Positions 8,912 through 18,049 of a stretch of DNA of 64,000 bases are shown in pieces. Both the position numbers and the translations under genes were made by a program. The notes under the pieces were generated by a model. That model ran no database searches and was not told the DNA's origin. It worked only from the letters and a program-made list of their open reading frames with translations. Source of the stretch: CAYVUM01 sp964619055 (GTDB lineage: Bacteria > Pseudomonadota > Alphaproteobacteria > Rhodospirillales > Defluviicoccaceae). The stretch lies in assembly GCA_964619055.1 (NCBI GenBank), contig CAZUDB010000013.1:1-64000 (forward strand), in the 5' to 3' direction. Within the stretch, counting starts at the first letter, position 1; each line of letters starts with the position of its first letter.

Positions 8912-9996
8912 CTGAAACGACTAGCGTTGCGGCCGGCGCGGGGCCCTCCCCCGGGGCAGCCGATGGGTTCGGCAAGGACCCTCTCATTGCGGCGGTGTTG
9001 TCCGGACAGCGCCGGGCCGTGGCGCGGGCCATGGCCGTTGCCGAGTCAACCGCGATCGGCAGTCGCCGGCTTGTGGCCGAGATCCACCGCCACGCCGGTC
9101 GGGCTCACCTGATCGGTATCACGGGCGTTCCCGGTGCCGGAAAGTCGACCCTCGTTCGCGCCCTTGCCCAGCGGATTCGTGACAGTGGACGGACCGTCGG
9201 AATCATTGCCATTGACCCGTCGAGCCCATTTTCCGGCGGCGCCATTCTGGGCGATCGCATTCGCATGAACGAGCTGTCCGGCGACCCTGGGGTCTTCATT
9301 CGCAGCATGGCGACCCGGGGCGCACTCGGGGGCCTTTCCCGCGCAACGCTGGATGTGGCCGACGTTCTGGATGCCGCCGGCTATGATGCGATCTTGATTG
9401 AGACCGTCGGCGTCGGCCAAGACGAAGTGGACGTGGTGCAGGCGGCGCATACGATTGTTGTCGTCTCCGCGCCCGGCCTTGGCGATGAGATCCAGGCGAT
9501 CAAGGCCGGGGTCCTTGAGATTGCGGACATTCACGTCGTCAGCAAATGTGATCGCCCGGACGCCCACAAGACGGTCGTCGACCTGAAGGGCATGTTGAGC
9601 TTGGGCAGCCTCGGCCGGGGAGACACCACCTGGGCTACCCCGGTCATTGCCACGAGCGCACAAGCCCAAGACGGGATCGACGCGCTTGCCACGACCGTGG
9701 CCGAACATCGGCAGCATCTCCAGACCACGGGCGAAATCGCCTCGCGTCGCCGCAGGATTGCGGAGATGCGGATTGTCAAGGCCGCGGAGGACATCGTTCG
9801 CGATGAGATGCAGGGCCGTCGACGCGCCACCTTGGACGCCCTCCTCAACCGGACTCTGGCTGGCGACTTGGACCCTTACGGCGCCGCCGCACTGCTTCTC
9901 GACACCTTGTCGCCGGACGTGGCCCGTGCAGGTAGCGCCGGTAGCACAGCAACTGAAAGCGGCGAGGGGGGCGGCGCTGGTCTCAGCGGGACCTGA
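8908..9996 (+). CDS. meaB: MeaB/ArgK GTPase, methylmalonyl-CoA mutase chaperone
   Basis: G3E-family P-loop GTPase that loads and protects the adenosylcobalamin cofactor of methylmalonyl-CoA mutase, acting in propionyl-CoA metabolism. The 362-residue protein has Walker A GVPGAGKS at 73-80, the IDPSSPFSGGAILGDRIRM stretch characteristic of MeaB, the ETVGVGQDEVDV switch region and an SKCD guanine-specificity motif. The ATG at 8908 forms an ATGA overlap with the gamma-carbonic anhydrase stop; the GTG two codons earlier is less likely. No mutase gene is in the window, so the partner lies elsewhere. Coupling to a carbonic anhydrase could reflect bicarbonate supply to propionyl-CoA carboxylase (inference). 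Confidence 0.92.
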   Translation: MTETTSVAAGAGPSPGAADGFGKDPLIAAVLSGQRRAVARAMAVAESTAIGSRRLVAEIHRHAGRAHLIGITGVPGAGKSTLVRALAQRIRDSGRTVGIIAIDPSSPFSGGAILGDRIRMNELSGDPGVFIRSMATRGALGGLSRATLDVADVLDAAGYDAILIETVGVGQDEVDVVQAAHTIVVVSAPGLGDEIQAIKAGVLEIADIHVVSKCDRPDAHKTVVDLKGMLSLGSLGRGDTTWATPVIATSAQAQDGIDALATTVAEHRQHLQTTGEIASRRRRIAEMRIVKAAEDIVRDEMQGRRRATLDALLNRTLAGDLDPYGAAALLLDTLSPDVARAGSAGSTATESGEGGGAGLSGT

Positions 9997-10036
9997 TGAG
10001 CGGTTCCCTGCAGCCGCATAACCTCAGGTGTCGATC

Positions 10037-10065
10037 TTGAAGCGCGAAAACCATCATCCTTATGT
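10037..10065 (+). promoter_or_regulatory. Candidate sigma70-type promoter
   Basis: TTGAAG at 10037-10042 and TTATGT at 10060-10065 with a 17-base spacer, about 45 bases before the ATG of the OmpA-like lipoprotein gene. It sits in the only non-coding gap after meaB, which fits a separate transcription unit. Confidence 0.45.
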
Positions 10066-10111
10066 TACCGATGTCGGACGTAAGTGATTTGGCCCGATGC
10101 AAATTGACGAC

Positions 10112-11230
10112 ATGCCACGTTTCCTAGCGCTGATTGCCATCCTCGGCTTGACCGTTGCAGGCTGCTCCACCGTGCCCGACGACTATAACCCGGTTGAGTG
10201 GTATCGCAGTGCCGAGGACTCGTTGGCGGATGAACCCGTGGCGCCCGATGACGCGCCACGGGTTACGGGTGCGCCCAAGCCAACGGAAGAGAACAGCATC
10301 TACACACCACCAGCGGTCGTTCCCGGATCAAACGAGCCATTTCCGACTTTGGATACGGTTCCCATGCGGCCCGAGACGCGGACGCCAGCGCAGCGCGCTC
10401 AACTTGAGCAAGGCCTAATCGCCGATCGGGCGCGGGTCTACTCGACCGAGCGGATGCCGCTTCAGGGCACGATCGAAGGACAGGCTCGAATCGCGCCGCC
10501 GCCGATCGTCGCGGCGCCGCTTGTGCCAACCCGGCCATCGATTGGCTCAACGGCTTCCCGCCAAACGCCAACGCCGAGGCCCGCGGCGCCCGCAGCCACG
10601 CCGGTCGCGCAGCCGGCGCCAGTTGGCTTTCCCACAGGCGCACCCCCGCTGCCTGATGCCGAGCCCGAGGCGCCACAAACGCCGGCATCGCCGCCATCGG
10701 CTTCTGCACCACCATCCAACGCACCAGCGACGCCGGCGCAAACGGTTGGTCCCGCACCAACGGATGATCTGAGCGGCCGCGTTCGCACGGAATATGCCGC
10801 AAGCCTCCGGCAGTCCACGCCCGGACGCGGCGCGACCGCACCGGCGGTTGCTGCCGCAGCGCCTGACAGCGACGCTGGCGCCGAAAGCGCCCGTCGCGAA
10901 CTTCGGCTCGCAACACTGCAGTTCGCGGCCGGATCGACAGCCCTCGGCGGGCGGGAGGGCGATATCCTGCGCAATGTGGCGGCGATTCATCGCCAGCAAG
11001 GTGGCGTGATCCGCATCGTCGGTTATGGCAGCGCGGCAGAGCGCAGGGGCGCTGATTCGGAGCGGCAGATACCAAAGCAACGCGCCCGGGTCGTGGCCGA
11101 CGTGTTGCGCGGCTTAGGTGTGCCGGCGACGGCCATTGCTGTTGCCGAGGCCGGCGTTGCGTCGGCAACCAATGCTCGCGTCGAGATTTACCTGGAATCG
11201 GGACCGCCGAACGTCACGTCTCGGTTATGA
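10112..11230 (+). CDS. OmpA-like domain lipoprotein
   Basis: Probable outer-membrane lipoprotein tethering to peptidoglycan. The 372-residue protein has a short signal sequence ending in the lipobox V-A-G-C with Cys18 as the acylated residue, then a disordered Pro/Ala-rich region of about 200 residues. The last 110 residues form an OmpA C-terminal-like domain (LATLQFAAGSTAL, then RIVGYGSA, then ARVVADVLRGLGV and ARVEIYLE). The start at 10112 is chosen to give a normal signal peptide; the upstream ATG five codons earlier would add acidic residues. A promoter candidate precedes it. The DUxAR-type peptidoglycan-binding residues are only partly recognisable, so binding is inferred. Confidence 0.8.
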   Translation: MPRFLALIAILGLTVAGCSTVPDDYNPVEWYRSAEDSLADEPVAPDDAPRVTGAPKPTEENSIYTPPAVVPGSNEPFPTLDTVPMRPETRTPAQRAQLEQGLIADRARVYSTERMPLQGTIEGQARIAPPPIVAAPLVPTRPSIGSTASRQTPTPRPAAPAATPVAQPAPVGFPTGAPPLPDAEPEAPQTPASPPSASAPPSNAPATPAQTVGPAPTDDLSGRVRTEYAASLRQSTPGRGATAPAVAAAAPDSDAGAESARRELRLATLQFAAGSTALGGREGDILRNVAAIHRQQGGVIRIVGYGSAAERRGADSERQIPKQRARVVADVLRGLGVPATAIAVAEAGVASATNARVEIYLESGPPNVTSRL

Positions 11231-11403
11231 CGGGCACGGGCTTGTCGCCTGGCATTTCCTTCGCCATTTCCTTCGGCCTTCTCCTAACACCTGTTTTCCG
11301 GTAGGACTTTATGAGTGAGGCTGCCCGTTCGTAAGTTCCCCACCGAGTAGGTGGATCCGCCGGTTCGGTCGCAGCACATCGAGGTGTCGTCAAGGACAGG
11401 GTC

Positions 11404-12654
11404 ATGATTGCCGATTTTCATGCCATTCGCCGGTTGCCGCCGTACGTGTTCGCTGAAGTCAATGCGATGAAAGCGCGCGCCCGAGCTGCCGGCGATGACA
11501 TCATTGACTTCGGCATGGGCAATCCGGATTTTCCGACGCCTCGCCACATCGTCGACAAGCTAGCGGAGACAGTTCAGGACCCGCGAACGCATCGGTACTC
11601 GGAATCGCGCGGAATTAAGGGATTGCGCCGGGCCATTGCCGGCTACTATGCGCGCCGCTTCGGGGTTGACATCGATCCCGATCGCGAAGCGGTGGTAACC
11701 ATCGGCTCCAAGGAAGGGCTCGCCAACCTGGCCAATGCAATCACGAGCCCGGGCGACGTGATCCTGTCACCCAACCCGAGCTATCCCATCCATCAATTCG
11801 GATTCATCATCGCCGGTGCCGCCGTGCGCAACATTCCGATCGTTCCTGATCAATCGTTCATCGAGGCGCTCGACCGAGCAGTTAAGCACAGCGTGCCGAA
11901 GCCGACGGCGGTGGTACTCAACTATCCCAACAACCCGACGACGGCGATCGCGAGCTTAGACTTCTACGAGGAGGTGGTCGACTTCTGTCTTCACCATCAG
12001 ATCTTCATCCTCTCCGACATCGCCTACGCGGAGATCTATTTCGAGGGCGGACCGCCGCCCTCGATCCTGCAGATTCCGAAGGCGCGCGAGATCGCGGTCG
12101 AGTTCAGCTCCATGAGCAAAACCTATTCCATGCCCGGTTGGCGGATCGGTTTCGCGTGCGGCAATGCGACGCTCTGTGCGGCGTTGGCCCGGGTGAAGAG
12201 CTACGTGGACTACGGCGCGTTTACTCCGATCCAGGTGGCCGCGACGGCCGCTCTGAACGGACCTCAGGACTGTGTGGTCGAGACGCGTGAGCATTATCGC
12301 CGCCGCCGTGATGTGCTGATCGAAGGACTCAATGCGGCCGGTTGGGAGGTTGCGCTGCCGCCGGCGACGATGTTCGCCTGGGCTCCGATCCCGCCCGAAT
12401 TCCGCGACCGGGGGTCGTTGGAGTTTTCCAAGATGCTCATGTCCGAAGCCAAGGTTGCCGTGAGCCCGGGGATCGGCTTTGGTGAGCATGGCGACGACCA
12501 CGTGCGCTTCGCGCTGGTGGAAAACGTTCACCGCATTCGTCAGGCCACGCGCAACATCAAGTCCTTCTTTGCCCGCCATCACAATCGGCCACTGGCCGCC
12601 GATGTTCAGGCGCATGGCGGTGCTCTGTTGGTGACGCCGGAGGCCGTGGGCTAA
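11404..12654 (+). CDS. alaC: PLP-dependent aminotransferase, AlaC-type
   Basis: Class I/II (fold type I) aminotransferase, most likely a glutamate-pyruvate (alanine) transaminase. The 416-residue protein begins with FHAIRRLPPYVFAEVN, which is characteristic of AlaC/YfdZ and the related LL-diaminopimelate aminotransferases. It contains GMGNPDFPTP, NYPNNPT and the cofactor lysine Lys239 in SSMSKTYSMPGWR. The gene is followed after 64 bases by hom, so they may form one amino-acid biosynthesis unit, as in several alphaproteobacteria. A small inverted repeat (CCACC/GGTGG, 11340-11354) precedes it; its role is unknown. Substrate specificity between alanine and related keto-acids cannot be proven here. 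Confidence 0.88.
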   Translation: MIADFHAIRRLPPYVFAEVNAMKARARAAGDDIIDFGMGNPDFPTPRHIVDKLAETVQDPRTHRYSESRGIKGLRRAIAGYYARRFGVDIDPDREAVVTIGSKEGLANLANAITSPGDVILSPNPSYPIHQFGFIIAGAAVRNIPIVPDQSFIEALDRAVKHSVPKPTAVVLNYPNNPTTAIASLDFYEEVVDFCLHHQIFILSDIAYAEIYFEGGPPPSILQIPKAREIAVEFSSMSKTYSMPGWRIGFACGNATLCAALARVKSYVDYGAFTPIQVAATAALNGPQDCVVETREHYRRRRDVLIEGLNAAGWEVALPPATMFAWAPIPPEFRDRGSLEFSKMLMSEAKVAVSPGIGFGEHGDDHVRFALVENVHRIRQATRNIKSFFARHHNRPLAADVQAHGGALLVTPEAVG

Positions 12655-12718
12655 CGGTTCCGCTATATCATGACGTCTTTGATCAAAACCACGCATGACC
12701 GGCGGATGTGGTGCGCCC

Positions 12719-14008
12719 ATGGCTGAACCTCTTAAGGTGGCCATAGCCGGTCTCGGAACCATCGGCACCGGCGTGCTTCGCTTGCTGCATGACAACGCTG
12801 GCCTGCTAAGCGCCCGCACGGGACGCGAGGTAATGCTCTCGGCGTTGGCGGACCCGGACCGCCGCGATCGCGGCGTGCCCGTCGGTGACATCGCCTGGTA
12901 TACGGATGGCTTGGCGATGGCGCGCGAAGCCGATGCAGATGTAGTCGTCGAGCTGATCGGTGGTGCTGGCGGAGTTGCCAAAGCCGTGAGTGAAGCGGCG
13001 ATCGAGAACGGTCGCCATGTGGTGACGGCAAACAAAGCGCTGATCGCCCACCACGGCGTCGAACTCGCCGTAAAGGCCGAGGCGGCGGGCGTGACCCTGG
13101 CTTATGAGGCAGCCGTTGCCGGCGGCATCCCGATCATCAAGTCGCTGCGGGAGGGACTTGCCGGCAACAGCATCAGCCGGATTTTCGGAATCTTGAATGG
13201 CACCTGCAATTACATCCTGACGTCCATGCAGTCCTCTCAGCGGGAGTTCGATGCTGTCCTGGCCGAGGCTCAAGACCTTGGTTATGCGGAGGCGGATCCC
13301 AGCTTCGACGTGGACGGTGTGGACACCGCCCACAAGCTCGCCATCCTGGCGGCTCTTGCTTTCGGCAGCAAAATCGACTTCGCCACCGTGCATGTGGAGG
13401 GCATTCGCCACATCACGCCACTAGATATCGCTTTCGCCGAGGAACTTGGCTATCGCATCAAGCTGCTGGGACTTGCGCAGCTGACGGATCACGGGGTCGA
13501 GCGTCGCGTCCACCCGTGCATGGTCCCGGTTTCGGCGGCTATTGCCCACGTGGACGGGGTGTTTAACGCGGTTGTTGCGGACGGTGACTTTGTCGATCGC
13601 GTCGTTCACGAGGGGCGTGGCGCCGGCGAGCGACCCACCGCGTCGGCCGTCGTCGCCGACATCGCAGACATTGCGGCCTGCCGTACGACACCGGCTTTCG
13701 GCATTCCGGCCCGTGACCTCCGGAGTTTGCCGGCTGCCGCCATGCAACGTCATCGCGGCTCCTACTATGTCCGCCTGATGGTTGTCGACGCGCCCGGCGT
13801 GTTTGCTGACATGGCCGCGATCCTACGGGACCATGCGGTATCCATGGAGGCGGTGATCCAGCGCGCCCGCGCTCCGGGTGAGCCGGTACCGGTGGTGATC
13901 ACGACTCACGATGCCGAGGAAGTGGCCATGGTCCGTAGCCTTGAGGCCATGGCGGCCTTGACGGCCTGCGTCGAGACACCACGCCTGATTCGCATCGAGC
14001 CGGTGTGA
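12719..14008 (+). CDS. hom: Homoserine dehydrogenase
   Basis: NAD(P)-dependent reduction of aspartate semialdehyde to homoserine, the branch to threonine and methionine. The 429-residue protein has the nucleotide-binding GLGTIGTGVL near residue 11-20, VTANKALIAHHG, the catalytic-domain segments GILNGTCNYIL and DVDGVDTAHKLAILA, and a C-terminal ACT domain (YYVRLMVVDAPGVFADMAAIL) that normally gives threonine feedback inhibition. The ATG at 12719 fits family N-termini; the GTG/ATG 8 codons earlier would add an unlike stretch. It lies between alaC and recJ. In many relatives glpX sits between hom and recJ; here only a 151-base spacer is present. Confidence 0.95.
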   Translation: MAEPLKVAIAGLGTIGTGVLRLLHDNAGLLSARTGREVMLSALADPDRRDRGVPVGDIAWYTDGLAMAREADADVVVELIGGAGGVAKAVSEAAIENGRHVVTANKALIAHHGVELAVKAEAAGVTLAYEAAVAGGIPIIKSLREGLAGNSISRIFGILNGTCNYILTSMQSSQREFDAVLAEAQDLGYAEADPSFDVDGVDTAHKLAILAALAFGSKIDFATVHVEGIRHITPLDIAFAEELGYRIKLLGLAQLTDHGVERRVHPCMVPVSAAIAHVDGVFNAVVADGDFVDRVVHEGRGAGERPTASAVVADIADIAACRTTPAFGIPARDLRSLPAAAMQRHRGSYYVRLMVVDAPGVFADMAAILRDHAVSMEAVIQRARAPGEPVPVVITTHDAEEVAMVRSLEAMAALTACVETPRLIRIEPV

Positions 14009-14159
14009 CGGCGGCCGGAACGGCGTCACACCGCGTCACTCAAGGCCCGCTAGCTATGGACAAAACGCACTCAGTTGCCACTAATTGTTGAGTGCCGGGG
14101 GCAGGGTGGCTATGCCGATCCGGTGGGGCAAGGTGCCCCCGCGGACCTTAGGAGCGTGA

Positions 14160-15986
14160 ATGATAGCCTCGCCGGCCACAGCAACGGACGGGTTACCCCT
14201 CGCCCCACTCAATCACCAATCGTGCCTCGGCGTCGATCGGTCGGCCACCGGACAGCAGTGGGTTCTGCGGCGAACTGATGAACGGTTGGCGGAAGCGCTG
14301 GCCCAGCGCTTGGCCGTGCCGGAAATCGTCGGGCGCGTGCTCGCCGGTCGCGGCGTTGGCTTGGGTGAGGCGGAGACCTTCCTGGACCCGACCTTGAAGG
14401 CGTTGTTGCCGGACCCGGCGGTTATCACGGATATGGACCGGGCTGCACATCGACTGGCCGGGGCGGTGATGGACGGTGAGCCTGTGACCGTGTTCGCCGA
14501 TTACGACGCCGATGGTGCCACCTCGGCCGCGGTACTTAGCCGATTCTTGGCGGCCGTGGGATGCAAGCCCGGCTTGTACGTGCCGGACCGGTTAGCCGAG
14601 GGCTATGGGCCGACGGCGGCTGCCATGGAGCACTTGGCTAAAAGTGGCGCTTCACTTGTTGTGACCGTGGATTGCGGTGCCAGCGCCTTTGGCGCCTTGG
14701 ACCGAGCGGCGGCTTTGGGTCTCGACATCATCGTGGTCGATCACCACGCCGTCGACGACGGTCTGCCCAAGGCCGCCGCCATTATCAACCCCAACCGGCC
14801 CGATGACACCAGCGGCCTGGGCCAACTTGCCGCCGTCGGCGTCACCTTTATGCTGGTGATCGCAACCAACCGTGCCCTGCGGGATCGGGGCTGGTACACC
14901 ACTCGCAGTGAGCCCGACCTGCGGCAATGGCTGGATCTGGTCGCTCTTGGCACCGTTTGCGATATGGTGCCGCTCACCGGCATCAACCGGGCGCTCGTCA
15001 CGCAAGGGTTTAAAGTGATGGCCCAGTGGGGCAACGCAGGGCTTAAGGCGCTCGCCGCCGTGGCACGGCTCAACGAACCGCCGTCCGCCGAGCACGCGGG
15101 CTTTGTGTTCGGGCCCCGCATCAATGCCGCCGGCCGGGTTGGTGAGGCAGGCTTGGGCGCACGCCTGCTCCTGGACGACGACCCGCACGTGGCCATCGAC
15201 TTGGCGCGACGGCTCGATCGGGCCAATCGGGACCGCAGGTCGATCGAGGCTGCGGTGCTCAAAGACGCGCTGGCACGGTGCGCGTTGGCCGCGGAGCAGG
15301 CCGGCCCGATCATGTTCGCCGCCGGTGAGGATTGGCATCCTGGCGTCGTCGGCATCGTCGCCAGCCGGCTCGTAGACCGTTTCCGGCGTCCCGCCTGCGT
15401 GCTGGCCATTCGGGACGGCGTCGCCGTCGGTTCCGGCCGTTCCGTGGCCGGCGTCGATTTGGGCGCGGCGGTAATCGCGGCGCGTGAGGCCGGTTTGCTG
15501 TTGCGGGGTGGTGGCCATGCCATGGCCGCTGGGTTCACGGTTGCCGTCGACGGGCTTTCCGCGTTTAAGGCGTTTCTGATGGAGCGTCTCGATGGTGCGG
15601 TGGCCGATGCCACGCGGTCACGATTTCTGGTTCTGGACGGCGCCATCAAGGTCTCGGCCGATGTGGCTGGTATGGCCGACCATGTGGCCCGCATGGCGCC
15701 TTTTGGCATCGGCAATGTGGAGCCGCGTTTTGCTGTTAGTGCCGCCCGCGTCGGCGCTGTCGCCGCGCTGAAGGGCGGACACGTGCGCTGCACGCTCTCC
15801 GGTGCCACGGGCGGCAGGCTACCCGCCATCGCATTTCGCGCCGGCGACGGGCCGGTGGCTGCGGCCCTGCTGCGCCACGACGGCGCCCCCTTACATCTGG
15901 CCGGGCGGCTCCGTCGGGACAGTCGCACTGGCCGCGGTAGCCTGATCATCGACGACGTCGCGTCGCCGTTTCCGGCGCCGGCCTGA
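14160..15986 (+). CDS. recJ: Single-stranded-DNA 5'-3' exonuclease RecJ
   Basis: DHH-family exonuclease used in recombination and mismatch repair. The 608-residue protein has DHH motifs in order: DYDADGATSAA, VTVDCGASAFGA, and DHHAV in IIVVDHHAVDDG. These are followed by NPNRPDD, RINAAGRVGEAGL, the DHHA1 part with GSGRSVAGVDLG and the GGHAMAAGFTV motif, and a C-terminal OB-fold ending in LIIDDVASPF. Length is typical. The first Met is taken; the first 30 residues are poorly conserved and a later start is possible. It converges on pfp, with a GC-rich hairpin between the two genes. Confidence 0.94.
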   Translation: MIASPATATDGLPLAPLNHQSCLGVDRSATGQQWVLRRTDERLAEALAQRLAVPEIVGRVLAGRGVGLGEAETFLDPTLKALLPDPAVITDMDRAAHRLAGAVMDGEPVTVFADYDADGATSAAVLSRFLAAVGCKPGLYVPDRLAEGYGPTAAAMEHLAKSGASLVVTVDCGASAFGALDRAAALGLDIIVVDHHAVDDGLPKAAAIINPNRPDDTSGLGQLAAVGVTFMLVIATNRALRDRGWYTTRSEPDLRQWLDLVALGTVCDMVPLTGINRALVTQGFKVMAQWGNAGLKALAAVARLNEPPSAEHAGFVFGPRINAAGRVGEAGLGARLLLDDDPHVAIDLARRLDRANRDRRSIEAAVLKDALARCALAAEQAGPIMFAAGEDWHPGVVGIVASRLVDRFRRPACVLAIRDGVAVGSGRSVAGVDLGAAVIAAREAGLLLRGGGHAMAAGFTVAVDGLSAFKAFLMERLDGAVADATRSRFLVLDGAIKVSADVAGMADHVARMAPFGIGNVEPRFAVSAARVGAVAALKGGHVRCTLSGATGGRLPAIAFRAGDGPVAAALLRHDGAPLHLAGRLRRDSRTGRGSLIIDDVASPFPAPA

Positions 15987-16015
15987 GACGACCCGAGGAC
16001 CACCCAGGTACGAAA

Positions 16016-16042
16016 GCGGCGCGGGGTTCCCCACCGCGCCGC
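16016..16042. terminator. Hairpin between convergent recJ and pfp
   Basis: A perfect 9-bp inverted repeat (GCGGCGCGG / CCGCGCCGC) with a 9-base loop lies between the two converging stop codons. On the minus strand it is followed by TTTCG, on the plus strand by no T-run, so it could act weakly in both directions or mainly for pfp. Confidence 0.5.
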
Positions 16043-16067
16043 CGTAATAGCCCGAAAGTGTCCGGCC

Positions 16068-17294
16068 CTAGGACTGCAGGACCTTCGGCACTCGGTTCAT
16101 GCGCAGGACAGCCGATTCGGGGAAGCCGGACCCAAGCAGCGGACGTAGATAAATTAAAAACTTATCCGTAATGTCCGGCTTGCTCTGATCCAGGAATTCG
16201 TCCGCCATGACCTTTGTTTTGGCGGCCACTTCGCCCAGTTCGCTCAGCTTGTATTCGACCGAGTAGAAGCCCGTACGGTGGATGGTCACGGAGCCAGTGG
16301 TGCGGCCCTCTTCGTCGCCGTAGTGGGCGTATTGGACCGCCTTTTCGCCGACCTCTCGGGCTTCACGGGCGTCCACGTCCGAGACGATGCCGAGGAAGGA
16401 GCGCTGCATGTAGCCGAGCGTGTCGGCGCGCACGCGGCTGATGTTTGTGTTCGTCTTGATGTGGTCTGCGAGCAGATCGCCGAGCTGGCTGGTGCCGGAG
16501 AGCTGGACGTTGCCGTGAGCATCCCGGTCAAGGTTGGCCGAGAGCTGGGTGATGATCGGCTTGCCGGATTCGTCATGGATGCCCTCGGAAACAGCGACGA
16601 TGCAGCGTCCCAGGCGATCGTAGACCGACTTGACGTCCCTAACGAACTGATCGAGCGAGAACACCCGCTCCGGCGGATAGATTAGGTGCGGGCCGTCATC
16701 GCGGTGGCGCCGGCCAAGGGCGCCGGCCGACGTTAGGAAACCGGCGTGGCGGCCCATGACGACACCGATGTAGACGCCTGGCAGCGCCTTGTTGTCCAGG
16801 TTGGCGCCGGCAAAGGCGAGGGCCACGTAGCGGGCCGCCGAGGGAAAACCGGGGGTGTGGTCGTTGACCATCAAATCGTTGTCGATGGTCTTCGGAATAT
16901 GAACGCAGCGCAGCTCGTATCGCGCGACGCGGGCCTGCTCGCTCAGGATGCGGAGCGTGTCAGAGGAGTCGTTGCCGCCGATATAGAAGAACGTTTTGAT
17001 CTCGTGGGCGCGCAGCGCCTTGAAGATATCCTGGCAGTACTTCTCGTCGGGCTTGTCACGAGTGGATCCCAACGCCGCCGCCGGTGTCGTCGCGACCGCT
17101 TCCAGGTTGTGGGTGGTCTCCTTGGTTAAATCCAGGAAGTCTTCGTTCACGATGCCGCGCACGCCGTGGTAGGCGCCGTAGACCCGCTCGACGGACGGGA
17201 TTTTGCGGGATTCAATGACAGCGCCGACGAGTGATTCATTGATCACCGCCGTCGGACCACCGCCCTGGGCGATCAGAACCTTACCGGTCAACAT
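16068..17294 (-). CDS. pfp: 6-phosphofructokinase, probably pyrophosphate-dependent
   Basis: Phosphorylates fructose 6-phosphate, most likely with PPi, a reversible reaction usable in glycolysis and gluconeogenesis. The 408-residue protein starts MLTGKVLIAQGGGPTAVIN and contains IGGNDSSDT in place of the GGDGT of ATP enzymes, PKTIDNDL (Lys in place of the Gly of ATP-PFKs) and the substrate-binding MGRHAGF. These are PPi-PFK-type features. The start at 17294 is chosen because GGGAGGA lies about ten bases upstream; the open frame runs 51 codons further with basic, non-conserved residues. It converges on recJ. Phosphoryl donor is inferred from the motifs, not proven. Confidence 0.88.
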   Translation of the reverse strand: MLTGKVLIAQGGGPTAVINESLVGAVIESRKIPSVERVYGAYHGVRGIVNEDFLDLTKETTHNLEAVATTPAAALGSTRDKPDEKYCQDIFKALRAHEIKTFFYIGGNDSSDTLRILSEQARVARYELRCVHIPKTIDNDLMVNDHTPGFPSAARYVALAFAGANLDNKALPGVYIGVVMGRHAGFLTSAGALGRRHRDDGPHLIYPPERVFSLDQFVRDVKSVYDRLGRCIVAVSEGIHDESGKPIITQLSANLDRDAHGNVQLSGTSQLGDLLADHIKTNTNISRVRADTLGYMQRSFLGIVSDVDAREAREVGEKAVQYAHYGDEEGRTTGSVTIHRTGFYSVEYKLSELGEVAAKTKVMADEFLDQSKPDITDKFLIYLRPLLGSGFPESAVLRMNRVPKVLQS

Positions 17295-17532
17295 GATGGA
17301 GAGTCCTCCCATCCCCTTAAGGGATCCGTTGCATGGATCGCGCGAGCGAGCTGGGAGCCGTTTCCCCCTTTGCGAATATGCCCCTCGGCGCGTGATGCGC
17401 GAACGGTAGCACGGCCTTCGCACGTGCCAAAGGGAGAAACGGGTCACCGTTTGGCGGGATTTTCGGCGGTGGTTGCCGGCCGGGAGGCGGAGCGACGCAA
17501 TGGGCGACGCGATGGGGCCTGACAGGGCGGGG

Positions 17533-17561
17533 TTGATTTCTGAAAGCGCGCGGGTTACGTC
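17533..17561 (+). promoter_or_regulatory. Candidate tRNA promoter
   Basis: TTGATT (17533-17538), a 17-base spacer and TACGTC (17556-17561) end 11 bases before the first base of tRNA-Glu. The -10 box is poor, but the geometry and the GC-rich discriminator fit a stringently controlled stable-RNA promoter. Confidence 0.4.
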
Positions 17562-17572
17562 GTTGCGCTACA

Positions 17573-17648
17573 GACCCCATCGTCTAGAGGCCTAGGACAC
17601 CACCCTTTCAAGGTGGCGACACGGGTTCGAATCCCGTTGGGGTCGCCA
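17573..17648 (+). tRNA. tRNA-Glu (anticodon TTC)
   Basis: Folds as a complete cloverleaf: acceptor GACCCCA pairs with TGGGGTC, the anticodon stem CCACC/GGTGG encloses the loop CTTTCAA with anticodon TTC, and the T-arm contains GGTTCGAATCC. Discriminator G and an encoded CCA end follow. It reads GAA and GAG codons and is the substrate of the GltX encoded at the start of the window. Confidence 0.97.
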
Positions 17649-17809
17649 GCGGCAAACCGTCACGATAACGGGCCCTTCAGACGCACCTCAACAAACGCGT
17701 GATTGACCTCGCTTTGGGGTTGACGACCCATTGCTCGACGTTTGAGAGGCCGTCCGGCAGGTCAGGGGCCCGCACTGTTCGCAGGTTCGGTCGGCGTCCT
17801 AAACCCGCG

Positions 17810-17975
17810 TTACGGTTCCTTCTCCTGGCGTGCTCGCAGGCCCTCCCGAACGGCGGCCGTGAGCGGTATTTGAACAGGCTGCTCGATATCGGCGTTGCCG
17901 GTTCCGATCGTTATCGACCGTGCCAAGCCCATTGATTTGGTCCATGACCCCAGTCAAATCGTGTAAATCCACGAC
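17810..17975 (-). pseudogene. Decayed 3' fragment of a second malQ
   Basis: On the minus strand this stretch encodes pieces of the C-terminus of a 4-alpha-glucanotransferase in two frames. Reading from 17975, VVDLHDLTGVMDQINGL matches the MalQ segment MVQLDDMTGEMEQLNVP. After a frameshift near 17890 the other frame gives DIEQPVQIPLTAAVREGLR before TAA at 17810-17812, matching DIEQAVQTPAMAAVQKAFA at the end of the intact MalQ. At DNA level, CTGCTCGATATC and CGGCGGCC are shared at matching places (plus strand), with about 11 bases lost between anchor points. The divergence argues against a recent duplication; it looks like the remnant of a paralogue or an earlier malQ copy. Everything upstream is gone. 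Confidence 0.65.
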
Positions 17976-18049
17976 CTCACGCGGCCCGGTTCGCGGTCAC
18001 ACCGCAGCGTCGGTATCCGGTCCGCTAGCAGCTGAATGGGGAACGGTTT

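Noticed and set aside
11956..13035. 359-codon open frame opposite alaC and hom
   Set aside because: Crosses the gap between two real genes antisense; no recognisable features.
14741..16003. 420-codon open frame opposite recJ
   Set aside because: Ser/Arg/Ala-rich composition of an antisense frame; recJ motifs are complete on the plus strand.
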